Source: Mucilaginibacter phenanthrenivorans
GTDB taxonomy: Bacteria > Bacteroidota > Bacteroidia > Sphingobacteriales > Sphingobacteriaceae
Length of the DNA: 64,000 nucleotides
Direction of reading: 5' to 3'
Assembly: GCF_024721155.1 (NCBI RefSeq)
Contig: NZ_JAHVAP010000003.1
Location: 434,001-498,000 of the forward strand
Below, piece by piece: positions 56,839 through 64,000 of this stretch. The position numbers and the translations under genes are program-made. The notes under the pieces are model-generated. The model saw only the letters and a program-made list of their open reading frames with translations. It searched no databases and had not been told where the DNA came from. Position 1 is the first letter of the stretch. Each line of letters opens with the position of its first letter.

Positions 56839-57126
56839 ATGAAACAATATTTTGCATACATATTGCTCTGCAGCGATAATTCCTACTACACGGGTATAAC
56901 TAATAACCTTGAAAGCCGGTTATACGATCATGAAAACGGCGTCGATCCAAAATCGTATACATTCAAAAGAAGACCGGTTAAATTGGTATTCCATGAAATG
57001 TTTCATGATGTTAACCAGGCCATTGCTTTTGAAAAGCAAGTCAAAGGGTGGCGAAGAGCAAAAAAAGAAGCTATAATTAATGGTGATTGGCATTTATTGC
57101 CTGGATTATCAAAAAACAACATGTAG
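56839..57126 (+). CDS. GIY-YIG nuclease family protein
   Basis: A 95-residue single-domain nuclease of the UPF0213/YhbQ-like type. The motif YFAYILLCSDNSYYTGIT contains the paired Tyr residues, and NNLESRLYDHENG supplies the helix Arg, followed by KLVFHEMFHDVNQAIAFEKQVKGWRR with the metal-binding Glu. Proteins of this size lack a sequence-specific DNA-binding domain. The gene is framed by direct and inverted copies of one repeat, which raises the possibility that it acts on them. Confidence 0.92.
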   Translation: MKQYFAYILLCSDNSYYTGITNNLESRLYDHENGVDPKSYTFKRRPVKLVFHEMFHDVNQAIAFEKQVKGWRRAKKEAIINGDWHLLPGLSKNNM

Positions 57127-57183
57127 ATGCGCAGCGCAGGCCCCTTTGCATGGCGGCTTTGCATAGCGTAAAGGCCACTGCCC

Positions 57184-57218
57184 GCGTCGTGGTTCGACAA
57201 GCTCACCATGACAGGCCC
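57184..57218 (-). repeat. Inverted partial copy of the 79-bp unit downstream of the nuclease gene
   Basis: On the - strand the block GTCATGGTGAGCTTGTCGA continuing into ACCACGACG matches the core of the three upstream units. It brackets the nuclease gene in opposite orientation. Confidence 0.85.
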
Positions 57219-57342
57219 TTTTGGCTGCTGGGTAAACCATTTACAATTCAATAATCTATTGTTGAGTTTCTTTTTATCAGTAACCAATAAGATACATTTT
57301 TATTGGGCTCCGCTAATTATATTTGTCACAAAGCCCATTTTC

Positions 57343-59085
57343 ATGAAAACACTTTTATCAGCACTGCTTGCCTGCTTTATTTTCTTTAATGCCAGCGCTC
57401 AGCTAACACCATTTGAATTAAGCAAGGACAAAAACTACACCGCTACCTACGGCGAAGTAATTGCCTACTACAAAAAGCTCGCAGCTGTAAATCCGCAAAT
57501 GAAGCTGTTTAACTACGGCACAACAGATATCGGCAAGCCATTGACGCTGGTAGTATTGTCAAGGGATAAGGTGTTTGATCCGGCGCTGATAAAAAAACAA
57601 AACAAACGCATCCTGCTGATCAATAACGGTATTCATCCTGGTGAACCGGAGGGGATAGACGCTAGCATGATGTTTGCCCGCGACCTGTTAAAAAAGAATG
57701 CCCTGCCAAAAAATGTGGTGATCTGCATGATAGCCCTTTATAATATTGATGGCAGTATGAACCGCGGATGGAGCAGGGTGAGCCAGAACGGTCCGCGCGC
57801 TTATGGTTTCAGGGGTAATTACCGTAACCTGGATTTGAATAGAGATTTTATAAAGGCTGATAGCCGCAATGCACTGGCTTTTGAACAAATAGTAAATACC
57901 TGGAATCCGGAAGTTTTCCTTGATAACCACACCAGCGATGGCGCGGATTACCAATATGTAATGACGCTGATTGAAACCCAAAAGGATAAACAAAACCCGA
58001 TCCTTTCAAAATACACATCAGAAACACTTACACCTGAGCTTTATAAAAGAATGAAAAAGGGTGGGTATGAAATGATCCCATACGGAGCCGGTGAGCGGGG
58101 TTTACCTGATTCGGGCATTGTGAGCTTTTTAGAGACGCCAAGATTTGCTACAGGCTATACTGCCCAGCGCAACATCATCAGCTATATTACCGAAACGCAC
58201 ATGCTGAAATCGTTCGATAAACGTGTGTATGCAACCTATGATTTTGAACAGCACCTGGTTGATATTTATGAGCGTGATGCCAAACTCATCGGCGAGTTAA
58301 AACGCAAGGCCGATGAACAAGTCGCCAAACAAAAAACCTTTGCTTTGGATTGGGATGTGGACTTTACCAAAGTGGATACCATAACCTTTAAAGGCTACGC
58401 CGCACTGTACAAACCAAGCGATATAAGCGGGCTAAAACGCCTTTATTACGACAGGAACCAGCCTTATACCAAGGTTGTAAAATATTTGAATACCTACAAG
58501 GCAACAGATAGTGTGGATAAGCCGCTGGCCTATGTGATCCCGCAGGCATGGGGTAAAATAATTGACCTGTTTAAACTGAATAGCGTGGCCATGCATCGGC
58601 TGACACATGATACCACTATTGCTTTGCAGATGTACTATATCGATGACTACAAAACGCCGCAGAAGCCTTTCGAAGGCCATTACCTGCACAGCAATGTAAA
58701 GCTGAACCCTGTTGATATGAAAGTTAAATTTTACGACGGCGATTATGTAGTGTACACCAACCAGTCGCTTAACCGTTATATTGTTGAAACACTGGAACCA
58801 CGTGGTGTGGATTCGTTTTTTGCCTGGAACTTTTTCGATTCGGTGTTAGGTGAAAAGGAATATTTCAGCAATTACGTATTTGAAGATAAGGCCGCCGAAA
58901 TGCTGAAGACAGATCCCGAACTAAAGAAAAAGCTGGATGACGCCAAGGCCAAGGACCCAAAACTGGCAGCAAGCGCCGGGGCACAATTAAACTTTTTATA
59001 CCGCAACTCTATCTATTTCGAAAAAACATATCTTCGCTACCCGGTCGGCAGATTGATGACCGATGCTAAACTCGACTTGAAATGA
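57343..59085 (+). CDS. M14 family zinc carboxypeptidase, secreted
   Basis: The chosen ATG begins MKTLLSALLACFIFFNASAQ, a clear signal peptide. The longer ORF to 57208 runs into the repeat and spacer and is rejected. Of the 580 residues, the zinc ligands are His98 and Glu101 (HPGEPEG) and His196 (DNHTSDG). LNRDFIKAD supplies the substrate-binding Arg, and SYITETHMLK probably the catalytic Glu. This group often trims peptides or peptidoglycan fragments, but the substrate here is not known. Its TGA overlaps the next ATG (ATGATGG), so the rhomboid gene is translationally coupled. Confidence 0.9.
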   Translation: MKTLLSALLACFIFFNASAQLTPFELSKDKNYTATYGEVIAYYKKLAAVNPQMKLFNYGTTDIGKPLTLVVLSRDKVFDPALIKKQNKRILLINNGIHPGEPEGIDASMMFARDLLKKNALPKNVVICMIALYNIDGSMNRGWSRVSQNGPRAYGFRGNYRNLDLNRDFIKADSRNALAFEQIVNTWNPEVFLDNHTSDGADYQYVMTLIETQKDKQNPILSKYTSETLTPELYKRMKKGGYEMIPYGAGERGLPDSGIVSFLETPRFATGYTAQRNIISYITETHMLKSFDKRVYATYDFEQHLVDIYERDAKLIGELKRKADEQVAKQKTFALDWDVDFTKVDTITFKGYAALYKPSDISGLKRLYYDRNQPYTKVVKYLNTYKATDSVDKPLAYVIPQAWGKIIDLFKLNSVAMHRLTHDTTIALQMYYIDDYKTPQKPFEGHYLHSNVKLNPVDMKVKFYDGDYVVYTNQSLNRYIVETLEPRGVDSFFAWNFFDSVLGEKEYFSNYVFEDKAAEMLKTDPELKKKLDDAKAKDPKLAASAGAQLNFLYRNSIYFEKTYLRYPVGRLMTDAKLDLK

Positions 59086-59732
59086 TGGAATATTTGCAGA
59101 TGGCGCCGGTGGCGTCCGTCATATTTGCTTTTACTATATTAACTTCTTTATGGGCATTTTATAATGAAAATGTATATGCCCAAATGATCCTGCACCCTTT
59201 TAGCGTGGCACGCGGACAACGGCAATACACCGTACTAACCAGTGGCTTTATCCATGCCGACTGGATGCACCTGTTCTTCAACATGCTAAGCTATTACTTC
59301 TTTGCTTTCCAATTAGAAGCAGGTAGTGATGGTATTCCTGGGATAGGCCACTGGCAATTTGGCGTCTTATATTTTGTAAGCTTAATACTAAGCGATCTGC
59401 CGACGGTTTACAAGCATAGGAATGACGAATGGTATCATAGCCTTGGCGCTTCGGGTGCAGTGAGCGCTGTTATTTTTAGTGCCATTTTATACAATCCTGT
59501 AGGCAAAATGCTGATCATGCCGATACCTGTTGGGATCCCTGCATGGCTATTTGGTGTTCTATACCTGGTTTATTGTAATTATGCCTCCAAACGGGCCACA
59601 GATAATATTAACCATGATGCGCACATGTTTGGCGCACTAAGCGGGTTGCTGATAACTATAGCGCTTAATCCTCATGTTGTAAACCAGTGTATAGGCAAGC
59701 TTACCGTGGCAGCTCAATCGTTGTTTCACTGA
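59082..59732 (+). CDS. Rhomboid family intramembrane serine protease
   Basis: A 216-residue membrane protein with six predicted helices. The catalytic Ser124 lies in GASGAVSAVIF and the partner His181 in HDAHMFGALSG. The HADWMHLFFNMLSYYFF segment carries the conserved HxxxN pattern. It overlaps the M14 gene by 4 bp at its start, and its 3' end overlaps the convergent gene by 32 bp. Rhomboids cut transmembrane helices of other proteins; the substrate is unknown. Confidence 0.92.
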   Translation: MMEYLQMAPVASVIFAFTILTSLWAFYNENVYAQMILHPFSVARGQRQYTVLTSGFIHADWMHLFFNMLSYYFFAFQLEAGSDGIPGIGHWQFGVLYFVSLILSDLPTVYKHRNDEWYHSLGASGAVSAVIFSAILYNPVGKMLIMPIPVGIPAWLFGVLYLVYCNYASKRATDNINHDAHMFGALSGLLITIALNPHVVNQCIGKLTVAAQSLFH

Positions 59733-60711
59733 TCACGCTGCCATCCGGATTAAGCAGGAAGCTCATGGGCTCCTCGGGTTTTTTAATAATCTCCAACAGC
59801 AGGAAGCCCCAGTTTTTCCAGAAGCTTTCCAGCACCTGGCCATAAATTTTATTTACCCAGTCGTCAAATAACGGCTTGCTGCTTAATCCGCGCAAGGGCA
59901 TGGCCTCTATATAAATCTCATCGCCGGCAGGCAACACATTATATTCAGGCAGGCGGTTAAACAGGTAGGCCGAATAAAACACCCGCCCGCAAAACTCCTC
60001 AAACTGGATTGGATGCAGCACCTGGTCTTTTATTTTATCATACATTTCCTGGTGATAGGATGCGTTAGCGCCGTTATCCTGCAGGCAAATGATCAGCCCG
60101 AAATCGCGGATGCGTAATGAAAAGGTAAGGGTATTGATCTCATCGCGGTAGCCAAACTCCACCGGGTTATTATCCACCTTAAAAAGAAAAATGCTATAAG
60201 GTTTAAAATCCTCAAAAATGATGGGCAGGTTAAGGCTCTGCAACATCATATGCATGTTTGCGAACTTGTGGATGATGGATTGCGAAATGTTAAACTCCTC
60301 GCCTTTAGAGTGCTGTAGTTTTATCCCGCTTTGTACCTCGTTAAATATTAACCCGTAAAGCATTTTGGCCGCCCATTGAAAAAGCTTCAGATCATCCAGC
60401 CCTTTTACAGCATCGTAACCAATTTCAAAGGCTGCGGCAATTTCAATTTCCAGTGGTTCCAGGAAAGCTTCATTGATATGTGCTGCACAGGGAATTTTAA
60501 TATCCTTGTAGGTGGCCATGCTTTCATCCAGCATTTTAAAAGGCTTATCTTCCAGTTCATAACGGCTCATCAGCCATTGCGGAAACACCTGGATCTTTTC
60601 TTCTTCGGAGGTGAGCACCTCGCCGGTTAAAAAGCATTTGCGGTTACTAAAGTTAAACGAATCAAAAGGATGGTAAATTTCCTGGGCCATGGGCGCAAAG
60701 ATACGCTTCAT
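59701..60711 (-). CDS. Conserved-looking hypothetical protein (336 aa)
   Basis: A cytoplasmic protein of 336 residues with no signal or membrane segment. I do not recognise the family. The N-terminal CFLTGEVLTSEEEKIQVFPQ resembles the start of HNH-type or zinc-binding domains (Cys followed by an acidic and aromatic pattern), but only one clear Cys is seen there. The rest is mixed alpha/beta and acidic. Its 3' end overlaps the rhomboid gene by 32 bp, and its 5' end faces the epimerase gene across 33 bp. MAQEIYHP (60690) is an alternative start. Confidence 0.7.
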   Translation of the reverse strand: MKRIFAPMAQEIYHPFDSFNFSNRKCFLTGEVLTSEEEKIQVFPQWLMSRYELEDKPFKMLDESMATYKDIKIPCAAHINEAFLEPLEIEIAAAFEIGYDAVKGLDDLKLFQWAAKMLYGLIFNEVQSGIKLQHSKGEEFNISQSIIHKFANMHMMLQSLNLPIIFEDFKPYSIFLFKVDNNPVEFGYRDEINTLTFSLRIRDFGLIICLQDNGANASYHQEMYDKIKDQVLHPIQFEEFCGRVFYSAYLFNRLPEYNVLPAGDEIYIEAMPLRGLSSKPLFDDWVNKIYGQVLESFWKNWGFLLLEIIKKPEEPMSFLLNPDGSVISETTIELPR

Positions 60712-60744
60712 ATTCGATCAGAAAATTTTAGCTTTGAATTTAAC

Positions 60745-61758
60745 ATGAAGCTGACTTACCAACCATTCGAGCTGCTGCTTAGGCACACCTTTACCATCGC
60801 CAAATTTTCGCGAACCTCCACCCCTATCATGCTTATTCAAATTGAACACGAGGGCAAAATTGGATATGGCGAGGCATCCATGGTGCCTTACATGGGCGAG
60901 AGCTTTGAAACGGCTACCGATTTTCTAAATAAGGTAGATGCCCGGCAGTTTCAGTATCCCTTTGATTTTGGGTCGATAATAGCCTATTTGGATAGCATTG
61001 CACCCGGTAACCCCGCCATAAAAGCCGGGATCGACATTGCCCTGCATGATCTCGACGGCAAACTGCAAAACAAACCCTGCTGGCAGCTGCTTGGCTCCGA
61101 TCCCTTAAAAATGCCGGCAACCAGCTTTACCATCGGCATAGATACACCGGAAGTGATCATCCAAAAAGTAAAGGAAGCCCCCGACTGCAAAATAATAAAA
61201 GTAAAGCTTGGCCGGGACAGTGACCGGGAATTGATAAAAACCATCCGCTCCGTTACCGATAAACCGCTATTTGTAGATGCCAACCAGGGGTGGACCGACC
61301 TGGAGCAAAGCCTCGACCTGATCCACTGGCTGCATGAACAGGGTGTGTTATTAATTGAGCAACCAATGCTAAAAACAGATATTGATAGTAATGCCTGGTT
61401 AACAGAACGCAGCCCGATCCCGCTAATCGGTGATGAAGCAGTACAGCGCCTGCCCGATGTAGAAAAGGCAAAAGGAGTTTACCACGGTATCAACATAAAG
61501 CTCATGAAATCCGCCGGAATGTACGAGGCGCACCAGATGATCCTCAAGGCAAAAGAGCTCGGCTTAAAGCTGATGATCGGCTGTATGAGCGAAACCAGCT
61601 GCGCCACGCTTGCAGGTATTGCCCTTGCTCCACAATGTGATTGGGCAGATCTGGACGGACCATTTTTGACCAGCAATAACCCGTATCAGATGCCGGAGTT
61701 TGTTGATGGAAAATGGGTGTTGGGGGATGATGCGGGGTTAGGAATAAAGCACGAATAG
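60745..61758 (+). CDS. Enolase-superfamily dipeptide epimerase (L-Ala-D/L-Glu type)
   Basis: A 337-residue enzyme from ATG 60745; a longer ORF upstream overlaps the divergent gene's start and is not preferred. Enolase-superfamily catalytic elements are present: the KVKLGRD lysine motif, metal ligands in VDANQGW, IEQPM and IGDEAV, and the second lysine in INIKLMKSAG. The pattern matches L-Ala-D/L-Glu epimerases that help reuse murein tripeptides, but other dipeptide epimerases look alike. It pairs functionally with AnmK at the start of the window. The stop codon lies in a CGAAT repeat. Confidence 0.88.
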   Translation: MKLTYQPFELLLRHTFTIAKFSRTSTPIMLIQIEHEGKIGYGEASMVPYMGESFETATDFLNKVDARQFQYPFDFGSIIAYLDSIAPGNPAIKAGIDIALHDLDGKLQNKPCWQLLGSDPLKMPATSFTIGIDTPEVIIQKVKEAPDCKIIKVKLGRDSDRELIKTIRSVTDKPLFVDANQGWTDLEQSLDLIHWLHEQGVLLIEQPMLKTDIDSNAWLTERSPIPLIGDEAVQRLPDVEKAKGVYHGINIKLMKSAGMYEAHQMILKAKELGLKLMIGCMSETSCATLAGIALAPQCDWADLDGPFLTSNNPYQMPEFVDGKWVLGDDAGLGIKHE

Positions 61759-61785
61759 GGACGAATTTTTTCGAATTTCACGAAT
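61752..61785 (+). repeat. CGAAT array (spacing 10-10-9) at the epimerase stop
   Basis: CGAAT at 61752, 61762, 61772 and 61781. The first unit overlaps the TAG stop of the epimerase gene. The same spacing recurs at 63396-63429 and in mirror order at 63920-63953. Confidence 0.8.
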
Positions 61786-61805
61786 TAGGAAAAAGGAAGT
61801 TTACT

Positions 61806-62138
61806 TTAATTTAACAGGGCGTCAATTTCCGCTTCTAATTTGGGTAGATGCTTAACAACAATTGACCAGATAATATCGTCAGATACGCTATCATACCCAT
61901 GGATGATCCGGTTCCTGGTGACAATTATTTTTTTAATGTCGGTTATTGCAATATCTGGTTGTTGTTTTATAATTCGATTTGCCGCCTCACCAATAATCTC
62001 AACATTTCTCTCAATCGCTCTTTTTGTTTTAAGATCCTTTTTAAACTGGAAAAAGTCCTTTTTGTCGGGAAGAAACTCATTGATCTCAACGATTGCCTGC
62101 TTCATGTCAGAAAGCCAGGTTCTAATTTCATCTTCCAT
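61806..62138 (-). CDS. HepT-like RNase toxin
   Basis: A 110-residue HEPN-domain protein from ATG 62138 (MEDEIRTW). The RNase motif RNRIIHGY has Arg75, His80 and Tyr82. Tyr82 is the residue that MNT partners modify in studied pairs. The start overlaps the MNT stop by 11 bp, the typical antitoxin-toxin order. An upstream start at 62162 would overlap more and is less likely. Confidence 0.9.
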   Translation of the reverse strand: MEDEIRTWLSDMKQAIVEINEFLPDKKDFFQFKKDLKTKRAIERNVEIIGEAANRIIKQQPDIAITDIKKIIVTRNRIIHGYDSVSDDIIWSIVVKHLPKLEAEIDALLN

Positions 62139-62439
62139 AAACAAGCACTTTGGTATTATCAATCTGCTTTTTTAGGAAAGGATTTTTAAGTGCTTTATCC
62201 TCTAACAGATCAACCGGGCGGTTAAGGATTTGCTCCAGCTGAAATTTTAGCGCGAAGTAGTTATCAGTATAATCTATAGGATCTTTGCTATCGATGTCGA
62301 CTATCAGATCTATATCGCTTGTAGATTTTAAATTATTAGAAACAACAGATCCAAAAGCAAATAGTGACCTGACATGATACGCATTGCATAGTTGTTTTAT
62401 CTGCTCGATATGATCCTTTAATTCTTTCACGATAGCCAA
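62128..62439 (-). CDS. MNT-type nucleotidyltransferase antitoxin
   Basis: A 103-residue minimal nucleotidyltransferase with the motif GSVVSNNLKSTSDIDLIVDI (Gly-Ser, then Asp-x-Asp). In studied MNT-HepT pairs the MNT protein adds AMP groups to the toxin Tyr and so neutralises it. The ORF begins at TTG (62439); a GTG at 62430 is also possible. Confidence 0.9.
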   Translation of the reverse strand: MAIVKELKDHIEQIKQLCNAYHVRSLFAFGSVVSNNLKSTSDIDLIVDIDSKDPIDYTDNYFALKFQLEQILNRPVDLLEDKALKNPFLKKQIDNTKVLVYGR

Positions 62440-62483
62440 AGTTACTAAAAAGCCTTAAGTATGAGAATTATCCGCAATAAATC

Positions 62484-62519
62484 CATTAGTGTAATTCGAT
62501 TTAATTCGTGACATTAGTG
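62484..62519 (+). repeat. ATTCG/CATTAGTG array just before the DUF1080 start
   Basis: CATTAGTG at 62484 and 62512 brackets ATTCG at 62494 and 62504 (10 bp apart). It ends 3 bp before the ATG, in the opposite orientation to the CGAAT array at 61752. Confidence 0.7.
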
Positions 62520-62522
62520 TTC

Positions 62523-63389
62523 ATGAAAAACCTCCTCCTGTCCATTTCCTGCATCGCTGTCCTTTTATGTTCCACTTCATTCCAACCCAAAGATGAATGG
62601 ACACCACTGCTTGATAAAAACCTGACTAAATGGAATATCTACCAAAGCTTCCGCATCCCGGTTGGGTATAAAGGCGAAGTGCTTAAGGATGCTAACGGCA
62701 CCCCGTTAAAACCAATCGGGTATAACAAAAACCAGGATCACGTATTTTCTACCATTATCGAAAACGGCGAACCTGTGCTGAAGATTGATGGCGATATCTA
62801 CGGTTGTATTTTTACCAAACAGGATTTTGCAAATTATCACCTCAAGCTAAAAGTAAAATGGGGCGACAAAAAATACTCGCCGCGACTAAATGAAGATAAG
62901 GACTCAGGTGTTTTATACCATTCGCAAGGTGAATGCGGGGCAGAATATTTCCATACCTGGATGTTGAGCCAGGAATTCCAGGTGACAGAAAAAGGTATGG
63001 GCGATTACTGGTCGCAAGCCAGTTCACGGTCAGACGTTAAAGCCCGCAAGGACGGCAGCAATTATTATTTTGATGATAAGGGCACTGTAATGTCATTTGG
63101 CAGCGGCACAGGCAACGGCGGCTTTTGCCATGCAGGCATTGATGCTGAAATAAAGGGTGGCTGGAACGAGTTGGAGCTAATTACATACGGCGATAAAAGC
63201 ATCCGCATTGTAAATGGCAAGGTGGTAATGGCACTATCAAACAGCCGATACATGGTTAATGGCGAAGCAAAACCCCTGGTCAGCGGCAAGATCCAGCTGC
63301 AAAGTGAAGCTGCTGAAGTTTATTACAAGGATATTGTGATAAAGCAGATTGATAAGATGCCGACGGAGTATGAGAAATACTTTAAATAA
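62523..63389 (+). CDS. DUF1080 family protein (3-keto-glycoside hydrolase-like), secreted
   Basis: A 288-residue product from ATG 62523, whose signal peptide (MKNLLLSISCIAVLLCSTS) fits this start better than the GTG at 62508 inside the repeat. WTPLLDKNLTKWNIY and SGVLYHSQGE, ending GKIQLQSEAAEVYYKDIVIK, are DUF1080 hallmarks. The concanavalin-like fold is related to 3-keto-disaccharide hydrolases. Whether it is catalytic or carbohydrate-binding is unknown. It sits between a repeat array in one orientation (62484) and another in the opposite orientation (63396). Confidence 0.9.
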   Translation: MKNLLLSISCIAVLLCSTSFQPKDEWTPLLDKNLTKWNIYQSFRIPVGYKGEVLKDANGTPLKPIGYNKNQDHVFSTIIENGEPVLKIDGDIYGCIFTKQDFANYHLKLKVKWGDKKYSPRLNEDKDSGVLYHSQGECGAEYFHTWMLSQEFQVTEKGMGDYWSQASSRSDVKARKDGSNYYFDDKGTVMSFGSGTGNGGFCHAGIDAEIKGGWNELELITYGDKSIRIVNGKVVMALSNSRYMVNGEAKPLVSGKIQLQSEAAEVYYKDIVIKQIDKMPTEYEKYFK

Positions 63390-63395
63390 TTGACA

Positions 63396-63429
63396 CGAAT
63401 GAGAGCGAATTAAGGCGAATTTCACGAAT
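63396..63429 (+). repeat. CGAAT array (spacing 10-10-9) after the DUF1080 gene
   Basis: CGAAT at 63396, 63406, 63416 and 63425, the same spacing as at 61752. It starts 7 bp after the DUF1080 stop. Confidence 0.8.
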
Positions 63430-63453
63430 TGAAACGATGAAGAATCTTACCAA

Positions 63454-63921
63454 TTACCTTCGCAATTTATAAATGTATTCCTTATTAAAGGCTTGGTAAT
63501 GCAAGCTATCTCTTTTAATAAATTCTGTTTCACCAACCAGCTTTAGTGTTGTTTCGGAAAGGAAAACAATATCAAAATTCTTATAGATCCTTATAGTGTC
63601 TTTCCCGCTCATTTCCAAGTCGGCGATAAAAACGATAGTAGTAATCTTTCGATTTGGATTGGTATGTAGGTAATACAAACCCTTGTTTTGAGAAATAGCA
63701 TCTCCATTCCAGGACTTGAAGGAATAACGACCTCGAGCTTTAAATGTTATAGTTCCCCGCGCCAAATCGCTTTTATAAAACCCACCCTTTGGAGAAGAGA
63801 CACTATCCAGCACCCATGTGCCTGTCAATTTGGCTTGGGCATCATTTGAATGTATCGAACAAGAAAATAAAGGCAATATTAAGCAACAGATTGTTATACC
63901 ATTGATTAAGTCGCGCTTCAT
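63454..63921 (-). CDS. Lipocalin-like lipoprotein
   Basis: A 155-residue precursor with signal and lipobox (LILPLFSC, Cys 21). The mature part begins LTGTWVLDSVSSPKGGF, the typical start of lipocalin-like domains in Bacteroidota, and has a beta-rich pattern (GRYSFKSWNGD, KITTIVFIADLEMSG, FDIVFLSETTLKLVGETEF). No enzyme motif is seen. The start ATG (63921-63919) lies within the first unit of an ATTCG/CGAAT array. Confidence 0.78.
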   Translation of the reverse strand: MKRDLINGITICCLILPLFSCSIHSNDAQAKLTGTWVLDSVSSPKGGFYKSDLARGTITFKARGRYSFKSWNGDAISQNKGLYYLHTNPNRKITTIVFIADLEMSGKDTIRIYKNFDIVFLSETTLKLVGETEFIKRDSLHYQAFNKEYIYKLRR

Positions 63922-63953
63922 TCGTGAAATTCGCCTTAATTCGTTCTAATTAG
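63920..63953 (-). repeat. Mirror CGAAT array (spacing 9-10-10) covering the lipoprotein start
   Basis: On the + strand ATTCG occurs at 63920, 63929 and 63939, with ATTAG at 63949. This is the inverted counterpart of the array at 63396-63429, so the lipoprotein gene lies between the two. Confidence 0.8.
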
Positions 63954-63960
63954 TGCTTAC

Positions 63961-64000
63961 TTATTTATCACTCAACATTATCGGGTTATTCCCTTTGCCA
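63961..64000 (-). CDS. Possible 3' end of a gene entering from the right edge
   Basis: On the - strand a frame reads GKGNNPIMLSDK and then TAA (63963-63961). It is too short to identify, but the ending resembles a real protein terminus and no competing signal is seen. Confidence 0.35.
   Translation of the reverse strand, partial: GKGNNPIMLSDK

Noticed and set aside
56685..56879. 64-codon ORF through the 79-bp repeats
   Set aside because: It only translates the repeats and runs out of frame into the GIY-YIG gene.
57208..57342. Extended N terminus of the M14 peptidase
   Set aside because: The extension begins in the inverted repeat copy, and a standard signal peptide starts at the ATG at 57343.
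60670..60744. Extended N terminus of the epimerase
   Set aside because: It overlaps the divergent gene's start; the family usually begins close to MKLTYQPF at 60745.

Overview
The window looks like a chromosomal segment of a Bacteroidota bacterium, most likely Sphingobacteriaceae (Mucilaginibacter/Pedobacter-like). The taxonomic call is inferred from gene content. Pointers are NagB fused to a PIG-L deacetylase, the long IspG form, type IX secretion (T9SS) sorting tails, lipoproteins with a Cys-Lys-Lys or Cys-Lys-Ser start, a hybrid sensor kinase with a Reg_prop propeller, GH20/GH2/DUF1080 enzymes, and TAnnTTTG promoter boxes. No tRNA, rRNA, CRISPR array, prophage or intact insertion sequence was seen.

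Layout. 0-5 kb: the tail of an OmpR-type response regulator, then divergent anmK and nagB (amino-sugar recycling), then a PQQ-propeller lipoprotein. 5-12 kb: a DNA-repair block of uvrA, an ECF-like sigma factor, a 64-residue protein, nth and recA. 12-37 kb: four very large secreted proteins that share one C-terminal half of about 610-630 residues ending in a T9SS sorting domain, interspersed with lpdA, a GH20 hexosaminidase, msrA and a small coupled membrane protein. 37-43 kb: a GH2 beta-galactosidase, a lipoprotein, a RelE/ParE toxin-antitoxin pair and ispG. 43-54 kb: a monooxygenase-like small protein, a 1413-residue hybrid sensor kinase, poxB, a FISUMP lipoprotein, an ABC ATPase and pepT. 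54-64 kb: an outer-membrane protein, a YjbR protein, a GIY-YIG nuclease with its own repeats, an M14 peptidase overlapping a rhomboid, an enolase-superfamily epimerase, a HepT-MNT pair, a DUF1080 enzyme and a lipocalin-like lipoprotein.

How the genes connect. AnmK, NagB, the GH20 enzyme and the L-Ala-D/L-Glu-type epimerase all fit recovery of cell-wall or chitin sugars and peptides, although they do not form one operon. GH2, GH20 and DUF1080 fit a saprophytic glycan-degrading life style. The four large surface proteins put different N-terminal heads (NHL propeller, LamG/DUF2341, short beta-rich) on one constant C-terminal half.

The most unusual layer is non-coding. Many gene borders carry short arrays in which a 3-6 base word recurs every 7, 8, 9 or 10 bp, often as an inverted pair. 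Several arrays contain or touch the start codon (uvrA, nth, the DUF1080 gene, the last lipoprotein), and two exact 7-bp arrays sit in frame inside ispG. Separately, one dispersed element of about 85-110 bp occupies three convergent intergenic regions, and a 79-bp unit repeated three times abuts a GIY-YIG nuclease gene whose other side carries an inverted copy. nagB has an 87-bp tandem duplication at each end, which is either an assembly error or a very recent event.
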